Translations under genes and position numbers: made by a program
NCBI RefSeq assembly: GCF_028596025.1
Contig: NZ_CP117167.1
Span: 1-64,000 of the forward strand
Origin: Mucilaginibacter jinjuensis
GTDB lineage: Bacteria; Bacteroidota; Bacteroidia; Sphingobacteriales; Sphingobacteriaceae
Reading direction: 5' to 3'
DNA: 64,000 nucleotides
Shown: in pieces, positions 15,021-24,575 of the stretch
Layout of the letters: the number at the start of each line of letters is the position of its first letter
How positions within the stretch are numbered: position 1 is the first letter of the stretch
Notes under the pieces: model-generated
Databases searched by the model: none
Told to the model about the DNA's origin: nothing
The model's input: the letters and a program-made list of their open reading frames with translations, nothing else

Positions 15021-16097
15021 ATGTTTAAAAGCGTCTTTACCCCACTTTTAGTATTATTAACGGTTATAACCATCCAGTCGAAAGCTCAGGTTGCCGATAG
15101 TTTACGCCATCGTACCGATAGCTTGTATCGCGTGGATAGTTTACGGCGTATTGATAGCCTGGTTAAACTGGATACCATTAAGATCGATTCGAATCGGTTA
15201 AATAAGTACCGGATTGATCTGCGCAGGTTTCAATTACCTGTGGTAGTAAAGCCATTTAAAGTTGAACAAAACCTGGTGCCTGTAGGTATGCTCGATTACA
15301 AAGTATCGTACTGGCGCAAATGGATCACTTTTGGTGTTAACGTAAACCAGGCAGCATTTACCAATAGCTGGAAAGGTGGTGGCGTTAATTCATTGGCCCT
15401 GGGAGGTAACTTCGATTTTAAAACAGAATACAAAAAATCGCCTTTTGATTATACAAGCGAGCTGATTTTGCTTTACGGTAAATCAAACAACAAAGGTCAG
15501 GGTGCCCGAAAAACAAACGACAGGATCTTTTTCGATAACAAAATAGCTACCCAATTATCCAAAAGATGGTATTTCTTCGGGTCCTTAGATTTTGAATCCC
15601 AGTTTGATAAGGGTTTCCAGTATGACGATGTTAACAATACAGCGCCGCTACTCATCTCTAACTTTATGTCGCCTGGTTATGTTACCGAGTCGATGGGTTT
15701 TGAGTATAAGCCAAACAAGGTATGGGACATTCGTTTGGGTACGGGTACGGCACGTCAAACTTTTGTATTAGATAAAACCATTGCTTTAAATGTGCCAACA
15801 AACTATGGCGTACCAATTGGGCATACATTTTTTAACGAACTTGCATTTCAGGGGGTTGTTGCTTATGATAAAGACATCATGACCAATATGCATCTAAACG
15901 CCCGTTATGCACTATTTATACCTTACGGCCGATCGCTTGCCAATATTGATCATCGTTTGGATGCCGTATTAACGGCAAAAGTTAACAAGCTGATCGCTGT
16001 TACTATAAACGCCACTGCGCTATACGATAAAGATACATCAGACCAAATACAAGCTACAGAGGCTTTGGCATTGGGTGTGATCTACAAGTTTCCGTGA
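15021..16097 (+). CDS. DUF3078 family outer-membrane-type protein
   Basis: A 358-residue exported protein (signal MFKSVFTPLLVLLTVITIQSKA). After the signal come about 40 residues of near-repeats of the form DSLxxxDSLxRIDSL, probably a helical spacer. The rest is beta-rich with aromatic girdle-like segments, for example WRKWITFGVNVNQAAFTNSWKGGGVNSLALGG, which is the hallmark of the DUF3078 family of predicted beta-barrels. Likely in the outer membrane; function unknown. A long perfect hairpin follows the gene. Confidence 0.85.
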   Translation: MFKSVFTPLLVLLTVITIQSKAQVADSLRHRTDSLYRVDSLRRIDSLVKLDTIKIDSNRLNKYRIDLRRFQLPVVVKPFKVEQNLVPVGMLDYKVSYWRKWITFGVNVNQAAFTNSWKGGGVNSLALGGNFDFKTEYKKSPFDYTSELILLYGKSNNKGQGARKTNDRIFFDNKIATQLSKRWYFFGSLDFESQFDKGFQYDDVNNTAPLLISNFMSPGYVTESMGFEYKPNKVWDIRLGTGTARQTFVLDKTIALNVPTNYGVPIGHTFFNELAFQGVVAYDKDIMTNMHLNARYALFIPYGRSLANIDHRLDAVLTAKVNKLIAVTINATALYDKDTSDQIQATEALALGVIYKFP

Positions 16098-16129
16098 TAA
16101 AATAGTAGGGCTTTGTTTTACTAACCAAC

Positions 16130-16208
16130 TTGTCATTTCGACGATAGGAGAAATCTTATACGGTTTGTAATCATGGAGCGAAGATTTCTCCTATCGTCGA
16201 AATGACAA
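16130..16208. repeat. REP-like hairpin, GTCATTTCGACGATAGG type
   Basis: A perfect 28-bp inverted repeat (16130-16157 with 16181-16208) around a 23-nt loop, lying between convergent genes. The sequence belongs to the GTCATTTCGACG class of extragenic palindromes I know from many Bacteroidota genomes. It could also terminate transcription from both sides. Confidence 0.85.
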
Positions 16209-16244
16209 AATAGACTATTAGCAGCGCATAAATGCAATCTGCAA

Positions 16245-18695
16245 TTATGCCGCCTGTTTCTTTTTCCGCAGGCTCTGATAATCGATATAATAAAGCACTT
16301 TTACCGAAAAATTATTATTCTGCGGCTGTACAAAGGTATCGTGAAGGTTATAGTAGTAACCATTTTTAGCCAGATCGGTATCGGTTTGTGATGATGCTTT
16401 CCAGGCGATGCTCAGCTCACTGCCCGGCGAAAACACCCAGGCATAAATCATATCTAGATTCCAGGTGTTAAAATTCTGGTCATTATCCTGGTTAAAGTGT
16501 GATGAGGTTAACGGATCTAATGTTCCGGCGGGGCCGAGATCATAATATTGATGATTGTTCAGTTTGCTCCAATAATGGCGAGCTCGCAATGTTAAACCCA
16601 TCGTGTTGTTGAAAGTGTATTTAAGGTTAAAAATGTTCTCGATGGTTTGCACGGTACGCAAAGCAAAAATCGGGTTGCCGCTCACGCTATCGGTAGTTGA
16701 ATACCCGGTATAATTAACCCGCGGACTATATGTTACATTTTGCCCGAAGGAGAATTTATTGTTGATGCGATAAGTATAAAAAGCATTAGCATCATACCCA
16801 TAGCCGTTAGCACGGTTTATTTTGCGGTAGAAATAATAGATACCGCCATAAAATCTTTTAGAGTTATTGCTGTTAATACCCAAACCCACGCCCTGGCTTG
16901 ATGGGGTTTGATAAACGCGGCCATCAACGCGCGGCTCATAAAAATCATTACCCGCGTCGCGGTGGCTTACATCTATATAAGCCTTCCACAAACTTTTAAG
17001 TGTAAAGTACTGCTCGCTGAAAAAGGTTAGCGCCTGATAAGCCGATGGTTTATACCTGCGCGAATAGTATACGTTACCATAAATACCCCAGGATGTAAAA
17101 TAATGCTTCGGCTTATAATTATTATAATTCATGTTGAGGTTATGGTCGAAGTAATTGTTGTTAAACATAATCCCCAGATCGTTCGAGCTGTACTTACTAT
17201 CTACCAGGTCTTCCACAATATTCCATGTAAAATTGCCCAATGTTTTACCAGCATTTAACTCGTAGCTGTAGCCTGTAGTTGTTGGCTGGTTTGTATAAAA
17301 CAGGTTACTCATCATGGTGTAACCGCTAAAATTATAAGAGTTCCGTTTATTATTGAGGCTGAACACAAAGCCGGTAACATCGGCATTATAATCCTTCCCA
17401 AAACGGTCAACATTAGTATTGATAAATGTTACTGCCGAATTATTCTTCAAATTCTGATCCAGCACAATGATGTTGTAATTGGTAACCGGGCTGGTTTCCA
17501 CCTTGCGTTGTTTATTGGTAACAGTATCCTGAATGATGGCATAAGCCGGTGCGCTCACCGCATTAAATACCCCGATACCCAAACCACTGCTGGTACGTCC
17601 CGAAAATTTGGTGGCGTTATACAACTTGGTTTCGGTTGGGTTTTTAATCACGGCCTCGTTTGGTTGCAGGTTGGCCGAAGCATTATCATAATCAATGGGC
17701 TGCCCGCCTACCCTGCGCGAATAAAAGAGGTTGCCTTTGTTGAAAAGCTCTGTCCCTTCGGTAAAGAACGGGCGGTTCTCGGTATACTTTACCTCAAATG
17801 GTGTGAGGTTGAGGATGCGGTTGTCAGATTGTACTTGGCCAAAATCTGGAATCAAAGTCATATCCAAAGTGAAACTGGCATTAATGCCGTACTTCACATC
17901 CATCCCACCATTAAAAGAAGTGGTGGTATTTTTAACCCCGGTAGTATTGTATGGATAATGATTTACATAAGTTGACGCGTATGGATAAAAGGCCAGCCTT
18001 ACCGGCGGTGTAATTTTTGCCAATCCATCTAACTCACCCTCCTGGTTAATAAAACCGTTTTTCTTGGGATCAAGCTCATTCCAAAATAATTGCTTTAACT
18101 CCTGTTGCCTTTTCCGCACAAAGTTTAAACCCCAGGTTTGCACATCCTTATTGGCAAAACGCAGGGCCGAGTATGGGATCTTAAATTCTGCCGTCCACCC
18201 TTGGTTATCAACCTTTACCGCGGTTAACCAAACCGCATTCCAGGTTGGGTCTTCATTTCCCTGGTTTGAGTATTTGGCATCAAACTGTACGCCTGCTGCG
18301 GTTACATAAAATCCGCTGGCGTTAATACGGTCGAGATAGGTATCTAAAACAATTCCTATAAAATCATCATTTGCAATATTGTCGCGGGTGGTAAGTTCGC
18401 GGGCTACTTTATCGGCAGATGTTTCGTACATCCGTGCACCAACATAAATGGCATCGTTATCGTAAATAATTTTTATTTCAGTACGGTTTTCGGGCTTTTC
18501 GTGGGTGCCTGCTACCGGGTTCAGCTCAACAAAGTCGGTTGCTATAGGTACATTTTTCCAAACATCATCATCCAAAACACCATCTATCTTTGGTGCAACA
18601 GTTGTTTTAACGGCATTTAACTTCCTGATAGCAGGCTGCGAAAAGGCCGAAAAACCGATGAGGAGAAAAAAAGAAAGGGTGTAAAATTTGGGCAT
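16245..18695 (-). CDS. DUF5916 protein with N-terminal CBM9-like domain
   Basis: An 816-residue exported protein read from ATG 18695 (MPKFYTLSFFLLIGFSAFSQ), which gives a clean signal peptide; an ATG 35 codons upstream would place the signal internally. Residues ~25-210 are a carbohydrate-binding family 9-like domain (KIDGVLDDDVWKNVPIATDFVELNP, IYVGARMYE, GFYVTAAGVQFD). The remainder is the DUF5916 region, a predicted outer-membrane beta-barrel, with the FTPFEVKYTENRPFFTEGTELF-like signature (LTPFEVKYTENRPFFTEG). Families of this kind are abundant in Bacteroidota and usually have no assigned substrate. Single gene. Confidence 0.88.
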   Translation of the reverse strand: MPKFYTLSFFLLIGFSAFSQPAIRKLNAVKTTVAPKIDGVLDDDVWKNVPIATDFVELNPVAGTHEKPENRTEIKIIYDNDAIYVGARMYETSADKVARELTTRDNIANDDFIGIVLDTYLDRINASGFYVTAAGVQFDAKYSNQGNEDPTWNAVWLTAVKVDNQGWTAEFKIPYSALRFANKDVQTWGLNFVRKRQQELKQLFWNELDPKKNGFINQEGELDGLAKITPPVRLAFYPYASTYVNHYPYNTTGVKNTTTSFNGGMDVKYGINASFTLDMTLIPDFGQVQSDNRILNLTPFEVKYTENRPFFTEGTELFNKGNLFYSRRVGGQPIDYDNASANLQPNEAVIKNPTETKLYNATKFSGRTSSGLGIGVFNAVSAPAYAIIQDTVTNKQRKVETSPVTNYNIIVLDQNLKNNSAVTFINTNVDRFGKDYNADVTGFVFSLNNKRNSYNFSGYTMMSNLFYTNQPTTTGYSYELNAGKTLGNFTWNIVEDLVDSKYSSNDLGIMFNNNYFDHNLNMNYNNYKPKHYFTSWGIYGNVYYSRRYKPSAYQALTFFSEQYFTLKSLWKAYIDVSHRDAGNDFYEPRVDGRVYQTPSSQGVGLGINSNNSKRFYGGIYYFYRKINRANGYGYDANAFYTYRINNKFSFGQNVTYSPRVNYTGYSTTDSVSGNPIFALRTVQTIENIFNLKYTFNNTMGLTLRARHYWSKLNNHQYYDLGPAGTLDPLTSSHFNQDNDQNFNTWNLDMIYAWVFSPGSELSIAWKASSQTDTDLAKNGYYYNLHDTFVQPQNNNFSVKVLYYIDYQSLRKKKQAA

Positions 18696-18805
18696 ATAAA
18701 TGGTCAGCAACTGTACATAAGATGCTGCTTTGTAACAAAAAGTTACAATAGAATAATTAAAAGATTGGTAATAGAAATTGATAGGGTGATATAAATTCAA
18801 AATGA

Positions 18806-18813
18806 TAACTTTG
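18806..18813 (+). promoter_or_regulatory. -7 box upstream of ffh
   Basis: TAACTTTG fits TAnnTTTG, with a leader of about 38 nt before the ffh start. Confidence 0.45.
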
Positions 18814-18851
18814 TATCCTCAAAAAACTGAGATAAAAGAGGTTGACCAGAT

Positions 18852-20180
18852 ATGTTTGAAAATCTTTCGGATAAGCTCGACAGGGCATTTAAGGTTCTAA
18901 AAGGACAAGGAAGCATTAGCGAGATAAACGTGGCCGAAACCATGAAGGAAATTAGAAAAGCCTTACTGGATGCCGACGTTAACTATAAAACTGCAAAAGC
19001 ATTTACAGATGATGTAAAGCAAAAAGCACTGGGTGAAAACGTGTTAACCACTATTTCGCCGGGCCAGTTGCTTACCAAAATTATGAATGATGAGCTGACC
19101 CAATTGATGGGCGGCAGTACGGCAGAGCTTGATTTAAAAGCGCCATTAACCATCATTTTAATTGCGGGCTTAAACGGTGCAGGTAAAACCACATTTACCG
19201 GTAAGCTGGCTAATTACTTAAAAACACAACTCAAAAAGAAACCATTACTGGTTGCTGATGATATTTACCGCCCTGCGGCTATCGATCAGTTAGAGGTTTT
19301 GGGTACGCAGATCGGTGTGCCGGTTTACGCTAACCGCGAATCGAAAGACCCGGTTGCTATTGCTTTGGAAGGTATTGCGCAGGCCAAGGCTAACGGCCAA
19401 AACGTGGTAATTATTGATACCGCCGGTCGCTTGGCGGTTGATGAGGCCATGATGCAGGAGATTGAGCGCGTTAAGGCTGCCACCAAACCACATGAAATTT
19501 TGTTTGTGGTTGATGCCATGACCGGTCAGGATGCGGTGAACACGGCTAAAGTGTTCAATGATCGTTTAGATTTTACCGGTGCGGTTTTAACCAAGCTAGA
19601 TGGTGATACCCGCGGTGGTGCTGCGTTATCAATCAAATCTGTTGTAAGCAAGCCGATCAAGTTTATCGGTACCGGCGAGAAGATGGAAGCGCTGGATGTT
19701 TTCCACCCGGATCGTATGGCTTCCCGTATTTTGGGTATGGGTGACGTGGTTTCCCTGGTAGAGCGTGCACAACAACAATTTGACGAAAAGCAGGCACAGG
19801 AGCTACAAAAGAAGATCCGAAAAAATAAATTCGACTTTAACGACTTCTATAGCCAGATCCAGCAGATCAAGAAAATGGGTAACATGAAAGATTTGATGGG
19901 CATGATACCAGGCGTTGGCAAAATGATGAAAGACGTAGAGGTTGATGACAACGCGTTTAAAGCCATCGAAGCCATCATCCAATCAATGACCCCGTTTGAG
20001 AAAGAAAACCCCGACAGCATTAACCAAAGCCGCCGTGTACGTATCTCAAAAGGATCAGGCACAGACATTGGCGAAGTAAACCGCTTAATAAAGCAGTTTG
20101 AAGATATGCGTAAAGTGATGAAACAAATGAGCAACCCTGCAGCCATGGCCAACATGATGCGCAGGATGCCGAAAATGTAA
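18852..20180 (+). CDS. ffh: Signal recognition particle GTPase Ffh
   Basis: The SRP54 homologue that binds 4.5S RNA and signal sequences of nascent membrane proteins. The 442-residue protein has the N domain (1-90), the G domain with GLNGAGKTTFTGKLA (P-loop, ~105), the DIYRPAAIDQL switch, VVIIDTAGRLAVDE (G3) and TKLDGDTRGGAALS (G4), and the Met-rich M domain from ~330 (KMGNMKDLMGMIPGVGKMMKD) ending in MANMMRRMPKM. The Met richness of the end is the expected signal-peptide groove and RNA-binding helix. Length is typical. A perfect palindromic terminator follows. Confidence 0.98.
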   Translation: MFENLSDKLDRAFKVLKGQGSISEINVAETMKEIRKALLDADVNYKTAKAFTDDVKQKALGENVLTTISPGQLLTKIMNDELTQLMGGSTAELDLKAPLTIILIAGLNGAGKTTFTGKLANYLKTQLKKKPLLVADDIYRPAAIDQLEVLGTQIGVPVYANRESKDPVAIALEGIAQAKANGQNVVIIDTAGRLAVDEAMMQEIERVKAATKPHEILFVVDAMTGQDAVNTAKVFNDRLDFTGAVLTKLDGDTRGGAALSIKSVVSKPIKFIGTGEKMEALDVFHPDRMASRILGMGDVVSLVERAQQQFDEKQAQELQKKIRKNKFDFNDFYSQIQQIKKMGNMKDLMGMIPGVGKMMKDVEVDDNAFKAIEAIIQSMTPFEKENPDSINQSRRVRISKGSGTDIGEVNRLIKQFEDMRKVMKQMSNPAAMANMMRRMPKM

Positions 20181-20187
20181 TTTTTTG

Positions 20188-20321
20188 ATTTCGGATTTCG
20201 AATGTTCGATTTCGGATTTGAAAAATTTAATGAATGATATAAGTAAAAGCCCGGTTAAGTTAACTTAACCGGGCTTCGTATTTTTAAATAAATCCGAAAT
20301 CGAACATTCGAAATCCGAAAT
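20188..20321. repeat. Inverted TTTCGGATTTCG repeat arms around a perfect terminator
   Basis: A 32-nt arm at 20188-20219 is repeated exactly in inverted orientation at 20290-20321. Between them lies a perfect 30-bp palindrome at 20247-20276 (AAGCCCGGTTAAGTT and complement) that serves as terminator for the convergent genes ffh and M28 peptidase. The right arm ends 2 nt before the M28 stop codon. Confidence 0.85.
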
Positions 20322-20323
20322 GA

Positions 20324-22534
20324 CTATTCTGATCCCAGATATGTTGCCAATTGCGTAATGCTTTTCGCCGCAATGGCAATCTGCTGCTGCAACTCTGGCC
20401 AGTTACGCTGTTCGATTGACTCACGGATGCCCGGCAAAGTTTTTACACCATAGCCAGTATAGAAACCCGGTGCATAAATGGTATGTTTAAACCACGGGCG
20501 GCGAGGTAAACCACCATCATACAACAATTGCTGCTCGGCACGGTAAAGTTTCTGGTTTAGTTTATCCTGATCCTTGCCAGATTGTGCCGCCTGCTCCCAC
20601 TCGGTGTCCAGCTTATCGGTGCTTTGTTTCAAAGTTTCCAAAGCTGTTTTTAGGGCGCTGAAATCAATGGTCGGCACTTCCGATTTAATTTCTGGTTGTG
20701 GTAAATGCATATCAGGATCGTAAGCCAATGTGTATTGGTTTGATTTGATAAGGCTGTTGTTCATCGCTGTACTTTCGCGCATTTGATTAGCCAGCTCCTG
20801 TACTTCTTTGCTATAACGGTCTATGGTGCTGCATAAGCTACGGAAATCGAATGGAAGCACATCGGCATCCGCCATGCGTAAAGTGGCACGACCGGCTACC
20901 GAAGCCAGCGCAGGGCCATACATAAAGTCATGATCTTTAAAACGCACGTAGCTATCGTAGCTGTCATAAATAGAGTGGTAATCGCCGGTTGGGTCTTCGC
21001 CACCAAAACCAAGATCAAGTGTGGTGATACCTAAATGCTGCAAAAACGCGGAATAATCGGATCCTGAACCCAGTGCGCCTAAGCGAATATCTTTCCTGTC
21101 CAATATTTCTTTTTTGCCTTTGGCCGATGGTGTATTAACCAGCTCGCGGGCTTTACCACGATCATAAACACTCACTTTGGTTTGCGGATCGGTTACGGCC
21201 ATCTCAATTTCGGTCATAAAGTTTTCCAATGCATGCGAACCTTCTGCATTTAAGAAACCACGACCGTTGCTGTCAGAGTTAATATAAACTACGGCTTTCT
21301 GCTGTAGTTCTTTAGCATGATCTTCGGCAAACTCGGTAGAACCAATTAAGCTTGGCTCCTCGCCATCCCATGAGCAATAAACGATGGTACGTTTTGGTCT
21401 CCAGCCGGTTTTTAGCAGATCGCCCATAGCTTTGGCTTCATCCAACATGGCAGCCTGGCCGCTTATCGGGTCGCTTGCGCCATTAACCCAACCATCGTGG
21501 TGGTTACCGCGCATTACCCACTCGTCTGGGTATTTAGAACCTTTAATTTTGGCAATTACATCATAACAAGGCACCATATCCCAGTTGAAAGCAAGCTTTA
21601 AATGTACGGTTGATTTACTTGGGCCAATGTGGTACGTAATAGGCAAACCACCGCGCCAGTCAGACGGGGCAACCTGTCCTTCTAGCGATTTCAGGAAAGG
21701 CAGCGCATCATGATAGCTAATTGGTAATACCGGAATTTTTAAAATGGTCGGTGCTTCCAGTCTATCCAAACGTTTAGCATCTTTAGTCGCTCCCACATTT
21801 GGGGTTAGCGGATCGCCGGGGTAAATTACCATATCCATTACCGAACCGCGTTGCACGCCATATTCGTTTTTATAAGCGCCTTTAGGATAAACATCGCCCT
21901 GGGTAAAGCCATCATCTTTGGGGTCCGAGTAGATAATGCAGCCGATAGCGCCATGCTCGTAAGCTACCTTGGGCTTAATACCACGCCATGAGCGTCCGTA
22001 TTTGGCAATCACAATTTTGCCTTTTACGTCAATCCCCATTTTTTGCAGCTGATCATAATCATCAGGCAAACCGTAGTTTACAAAAACCAGTTCGCCGGTT
22101 ACATCGCCGTCGGCGCTCCAGGCGTTGTAGGTTGGTAGTTGGCCCTCCTGCCCAGATGTTGCATCTTCTGCAAGTGCGGGTTCTTTTAATAAAGCGGTGT
22201 ATGGGGTTGCTCCCTGTAATTCAAGCACCCGTGTTTTGGGTGTTGGGAACAATACATTATAAGTTTCGATATGTGCATCGAGGCCGAAGCTTTTGTACTT
22301 GGCCAAAATGGCATCGGCTACAGCCTTGCCTCCCGGTGAGCCCAGATGGTGCGGGTAGGCAGAAAGCTGCTTAATGCTTTCGCCGATACGTTTAGCGCTG
22401 AGGGATTGATCGAATTGTTTTTCGTGCTGCAGCTCTGTTGCTGCCGAAGCCGACGAAAAACCGCTGATGTTTTGCTGCTGGGCCTGCGCAAAAGCCGAAA
22501 GAGCCAGAAAACTGAGAGTAAAAGTTTTTTTCAT
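20324..22534 (-). CDS. M28-family zinc aminopeptidase with PA and dimerization domains
   Basis: A 736-residue exported peptidase of the glutamate carboxypeptidase II/transferrin-receptor type. Signal peptide MKKTFTLSFLALSAFAQA. The PA domain holds VKGKIVIAKYGRSWRGIKPKVAYEHGAIGCIIYSDP. The peptidase core has the zinc ligands in order: His in RGNHHDGW (~345), Asp in GASDPISG, the catalytic Glu pair in CSWDGEEPSLIGSTEF (~385), Asp in VYINSDSNG, and His in GDYHSIYDSYD (~520). The C-terminal ~140 residues form the dimerization domain. It would release N-terminal residues or acidic dipeptides from peptides outside the cytoplasm; specificity cannot be read from sequence. Confidence 0.92.
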   Translation of the reverse strand: MKKTFTLSFLALSAFAQAQQQNISGFSSASAATELQHEKQFDQSLSAKRIGESIKQLSAYPHHLGSPGGKAVADAILAKYKSFGLDAHIETYNVLFPTPKTRVLELQGATPYTALLKEPALAEDATSGQEGQLPTYNAWSADGDVTGELVFVNYGLPDDYDQLQKMGIDVKGKIVIAKYGRSWRGIKPKVAYEHGAIGCIIYSDPKDDGFTQGDVYPKGAYKNEYGVQRGSVMDMVIYPGDPLTPNVGATKDAKRLDRLEAPTILKIPVLPISYHDALPFLKSLEGQVAPSDWRGGLPITYHIGPSKSTVHLKLAFNWDMVPCYDVIAKIKGSKYPDEWVMRGNHHDGWVNGASDPISGQAAMLDEAKAMGDLLKTGWRPKRTIVYCSWDGEEPSLIGSTEFAEDHAKELQQKAVVYINSDSNGRGFLNAEGSHALENFMTEIEMAVTDPQTKVSVYDRGKARELVNTPSAKGKKEILDRKDIRLGALGSGSDYSAFLQHLGITTLDLGFGGEDPTGDYHSIYDSYDSYVRFKDHDFMYGPALASVAGRATLRMADADVLPFDFRSLCSTIDRYSKEVQELANQMRESTAMNNSLIKSNQYTLAYDPDMHLPQPEIKSEVPTIDFSALKTALETLKQSTDKLDTEWEQAAQSGKDQDKLNQKLYRAEQQLLYDGGLPRRPWFKHTIYAPGFYTGYGVKTLPGIRESIEQRNWPELQQQIAIAAKSITQLATYLGSE

Positions 22535-22686
22535 GCTGAAGTTTTAAGGGTAACAAGTGAAAATTATCGATTTTAGTTGATTTATGCACCTGTTTGCCGA
22601 AAAACCGTGACATTTTATTGCAATTGTTACTCTTAAACAAAAAATAGTTGTTGCTGTTAACTGATAACAATTAAAATCAGTAGAAT

Positions 22687-23556
22687 ATGCAATGGTTCGG
22701 CGGTAAAGAAAGTGATAACGTAGAAGAAGGCAGCAGTAGTGGCGGCGGCCGTGGTTTTGCCGTTGGCGGCGGTGTTGTTGGTGTAATTGGGTTAGTGATC
22801 TACCTGTTTACCGGCATTAACCCGGCTGCGCTATTAAATGGTGGACAACAGGGAAATAATGTTCAGCAAGAGCAGGTAAACACCCATGTTGTGCATGGCC
22901 GAACCCCGCAGGAACAGTTAGCCATGAAAGTATTTAAAGGCACCGAAGATGTTTGGGATAGCCTGTTTACCGCTCGGGGGAAAACCTACCAAAAGCCAAT
23001 TCTGCACTTTTTTAACGGCAGTGTTGACGCCGGCTGTGGTTTTGCCAGCTCGGCAACGGGTCCGTTCTATTGTCCGCAAGACCGTAAGGTATATATTGAT
23101 CTTTCTTTTTACAACGAACTGAGCAATCGTTTCGGCGCCCCCGGCGAATTTGCCCAGGCTTATGTAATAGCCCACGAAGTTGGTCACCACGTGCAAAACC
23201 TATTGGGTATTTCGCAAAAGGTAGAAAACGCCGAAAGCCAGGCCGGTAGCGAAGCCGAACGCAACAAATACTCCGTGGCCCTCGAGCTCCAGGCCGACTT
23301 CTATGCTGGCATCTGGGCACACTATGAGAACAAATACCACCAAAACGGTCTCGTCCTCAATGAGGCCGACATAGCTAGTGCCCTAAACGCTGCCAAACAA
23401 ATAGGCGACGACCGCCTCCAGCAAGAAACCCAGGGCTGCGTAGAACCAGACTCTTTCACCCACGGCACCTCTGCCCAGCGTATGTACTGGTTTAAAAAAG
23501 GTTTCGACTCCGGAGATTTGAGTGAGGGGAATACGTTTAGGAAGATGGGGTTGTAG
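22687..23556 (+). CDS. ypfJ: Neutral zinc metallopeptidase, YpfJ family
   Basis: A 289-residue YpfJ-type protein. It opens with MQWFGGKESDNVEEG, a Gly-rich linker and one membrane helix (about 27-45), then a globular domain facing the periplasm. AYVIAHEVGHHVQNLLGI (near residue 163) has the HExxH zinc site. The protein carries FYCPQDRKVYIDLSFYNEL and the C-terminal ALELQADFYAGIWAHY, HGTSAQRMYWFKKGFDSGD signature. The family is widespread but its physiological substrate is unknown. An AT-rich defence operon begins 70 nt after its stop. Confidence 0.9.
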   Translation: MQWFGGKESDNVEEGSSSGGGRGFAVGGGVVGVIGLVIYLFTGINPAALLNGGQQGNNVQQEQVNTHVVHGRTPQEQLAMKVFKGTEDVWDSLFTARGKTYQKPILHFFNGSVDAGCGFASSATGPFYCPQDRKVYIDLSFYNELSNRFGAPGEFAQAYVIAHEVGHHVQNLLGISQKVENAESQAGSEAERNKYSVALELQADFYAGIWAHYENKYHQNGLVLNEADIASALNAAKQIGDDRLQQETQGCVEPDSFTHGTSAQRMYWFKKGFDSGDLSEGNTFRKMGL

Positions 23557-23607
23557 GAAAAATATTTAATGAGTTTTCAAATAATAAGATATATGTTTTC
23601 TTACATT

Positions 23608-23626
23608 TAGGTTTGTAAGCAAACCT
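23608..23626 (+). promoter_or_regulatory. Promoter -7 box overlapping a palindrome before the ABC-3C operon
   Basis: TAGGTTTG (23608-23615) fits the -7 consensus. AGGTTTG (23609-23615), TAAG, then CAAACCT (23620-23626) form a 7+4+7 inverted repeat that ends directly at the ATG 23627. It could be an operator or, if transcribed, a start-masking hairpin. Confidence 0.5.
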
Positions 23627-24574
23627 ATGCAGTTATCCAGAGAAGAAAAATATATTGCTCGAAAGTTATTCCAATTAGAAATTCACAAGAGAAGCGCTCA
23701 AGCTTTTGAAGACTTTTTTGTGAGAATTATGCAATTAAGTCATCCCGAGTTTATTCCAGTAAAACCACAAGGTCAATACGGAGATAGGAAAAATGACGGT
23801 TTTATTAAATCCGAAGGTAAGTACTATCAGGTTTATGCGCCTTATGATCCCGCCACAAGGGAAAAAGAAACAATTGATAAGTTAGTGGCAGATTTTAAAG
23901 GTTTATACTCATACTGGAATTCACAGGTGGTTAGAGTAAAGGAATATTATTTTGTCTTAAATGATAAGTATCAAGGTGCATATGCTTCACTACATCCAGA
24001 GCTTACAAAAATTGAAAATGAAAACGAAGGGGTTAAATGTTTTCCATTATTAGCTCAACATTTAGAAGATAAATTTTTGGCGTTGCCCCCTAAGCATATT
24101 GAGGAGTTTTTCGGTCCAATTATTGAACCCGAGCAAGTAGAGTTATTTGATGTTTCAGTAATGAATGAGGTTATAAAACATCTGCTTAGTTCAACAGCAA
24201 CGAAACAAAGCGAGAATTTTCCAGAGAATCCAGATTTTAATTTAAAAATTGTTTTTAATAGGTTAAGCGAAATACCCGCTAATTATCTTCGTTTCGGATC
24301 GTTTCAAGAAGGAGAACTTAAGAATTATTTTAAAATTAATAGCACCTTTGCAAAAGAGGATTTAAGAACAGTCTTCAACAACCTTTATAAAAAGGCACTT
24401 TTAGAAATGCCCGATTCAGATGATAAGTCGGATTTGGCTTTTTTTTATATTATGAATAATGCTCATCCAACTAAAAACTTTATGATAAATAATGCTGTGT
24501 TAGTACTCATGGCATATTTTTTTAGTTATTGTGACATATTTGAAGAGCCAATCAAGCAACAAACATTGTTTTAA
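23627..24574 (+). CDS. ABC-three-component (ABC-3C) system effector: nuclease-like plus ABC-3C C-terminal domain
   Basis: A 315-residue protein and first gene of an ABC-3C operon. The N-terminal ~130 residues look like a diverged restriction-endonuclease fold: after a helical start (EEKYIARKLFQLEIHKRSAQAFEDFF) come YGDRKNDGFIKSEGKYYQVYAP, where Asp 53/57 and Gln 68 occupy places of the PD-(D/E)xK core and the usual Lys is replaced in QVYAP. The remaining ~180 residues (from NEVIKHLL) fit the family's C-terminal domain. Family knowledge: ABC-3C systems are predicted biological-conflict modules in which an ATPase senses and licenses an effector. Codon and base use are visibly more AT-rich than the neighbours, suggesting transfer. 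Active-site assignment is inference. Confidence 0.8.
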   Translation: MQLSREEKYIARKLFQLEIHKRSAQAFEDFFVRIMQLSHPEFIPVKPQGQYGDRKNDGFIKSEGKYYQVYAPYDPATREKETIDKLVADFKGLYSYWNSQVVRVKEYYFVLNDKYQGAYASLHPELTKIENENEGVKCFPLLAQHLEDKFLALPPKHIEEFFGPIIEPEQVELFDVSVMNEVIKHLLSSTATKQSENFPENPDFNLKIVFNRLSEIPANYLRFGSFQEGELKNYFKINSTFAKEDLRTVFNNLYKKALLEMPDSDDKSDLAFFYIMNNAHPTKNFMINNAVLVLMAYFFSYCDIFEEPIKQQTLF

Positions 24575-24575
24575 T

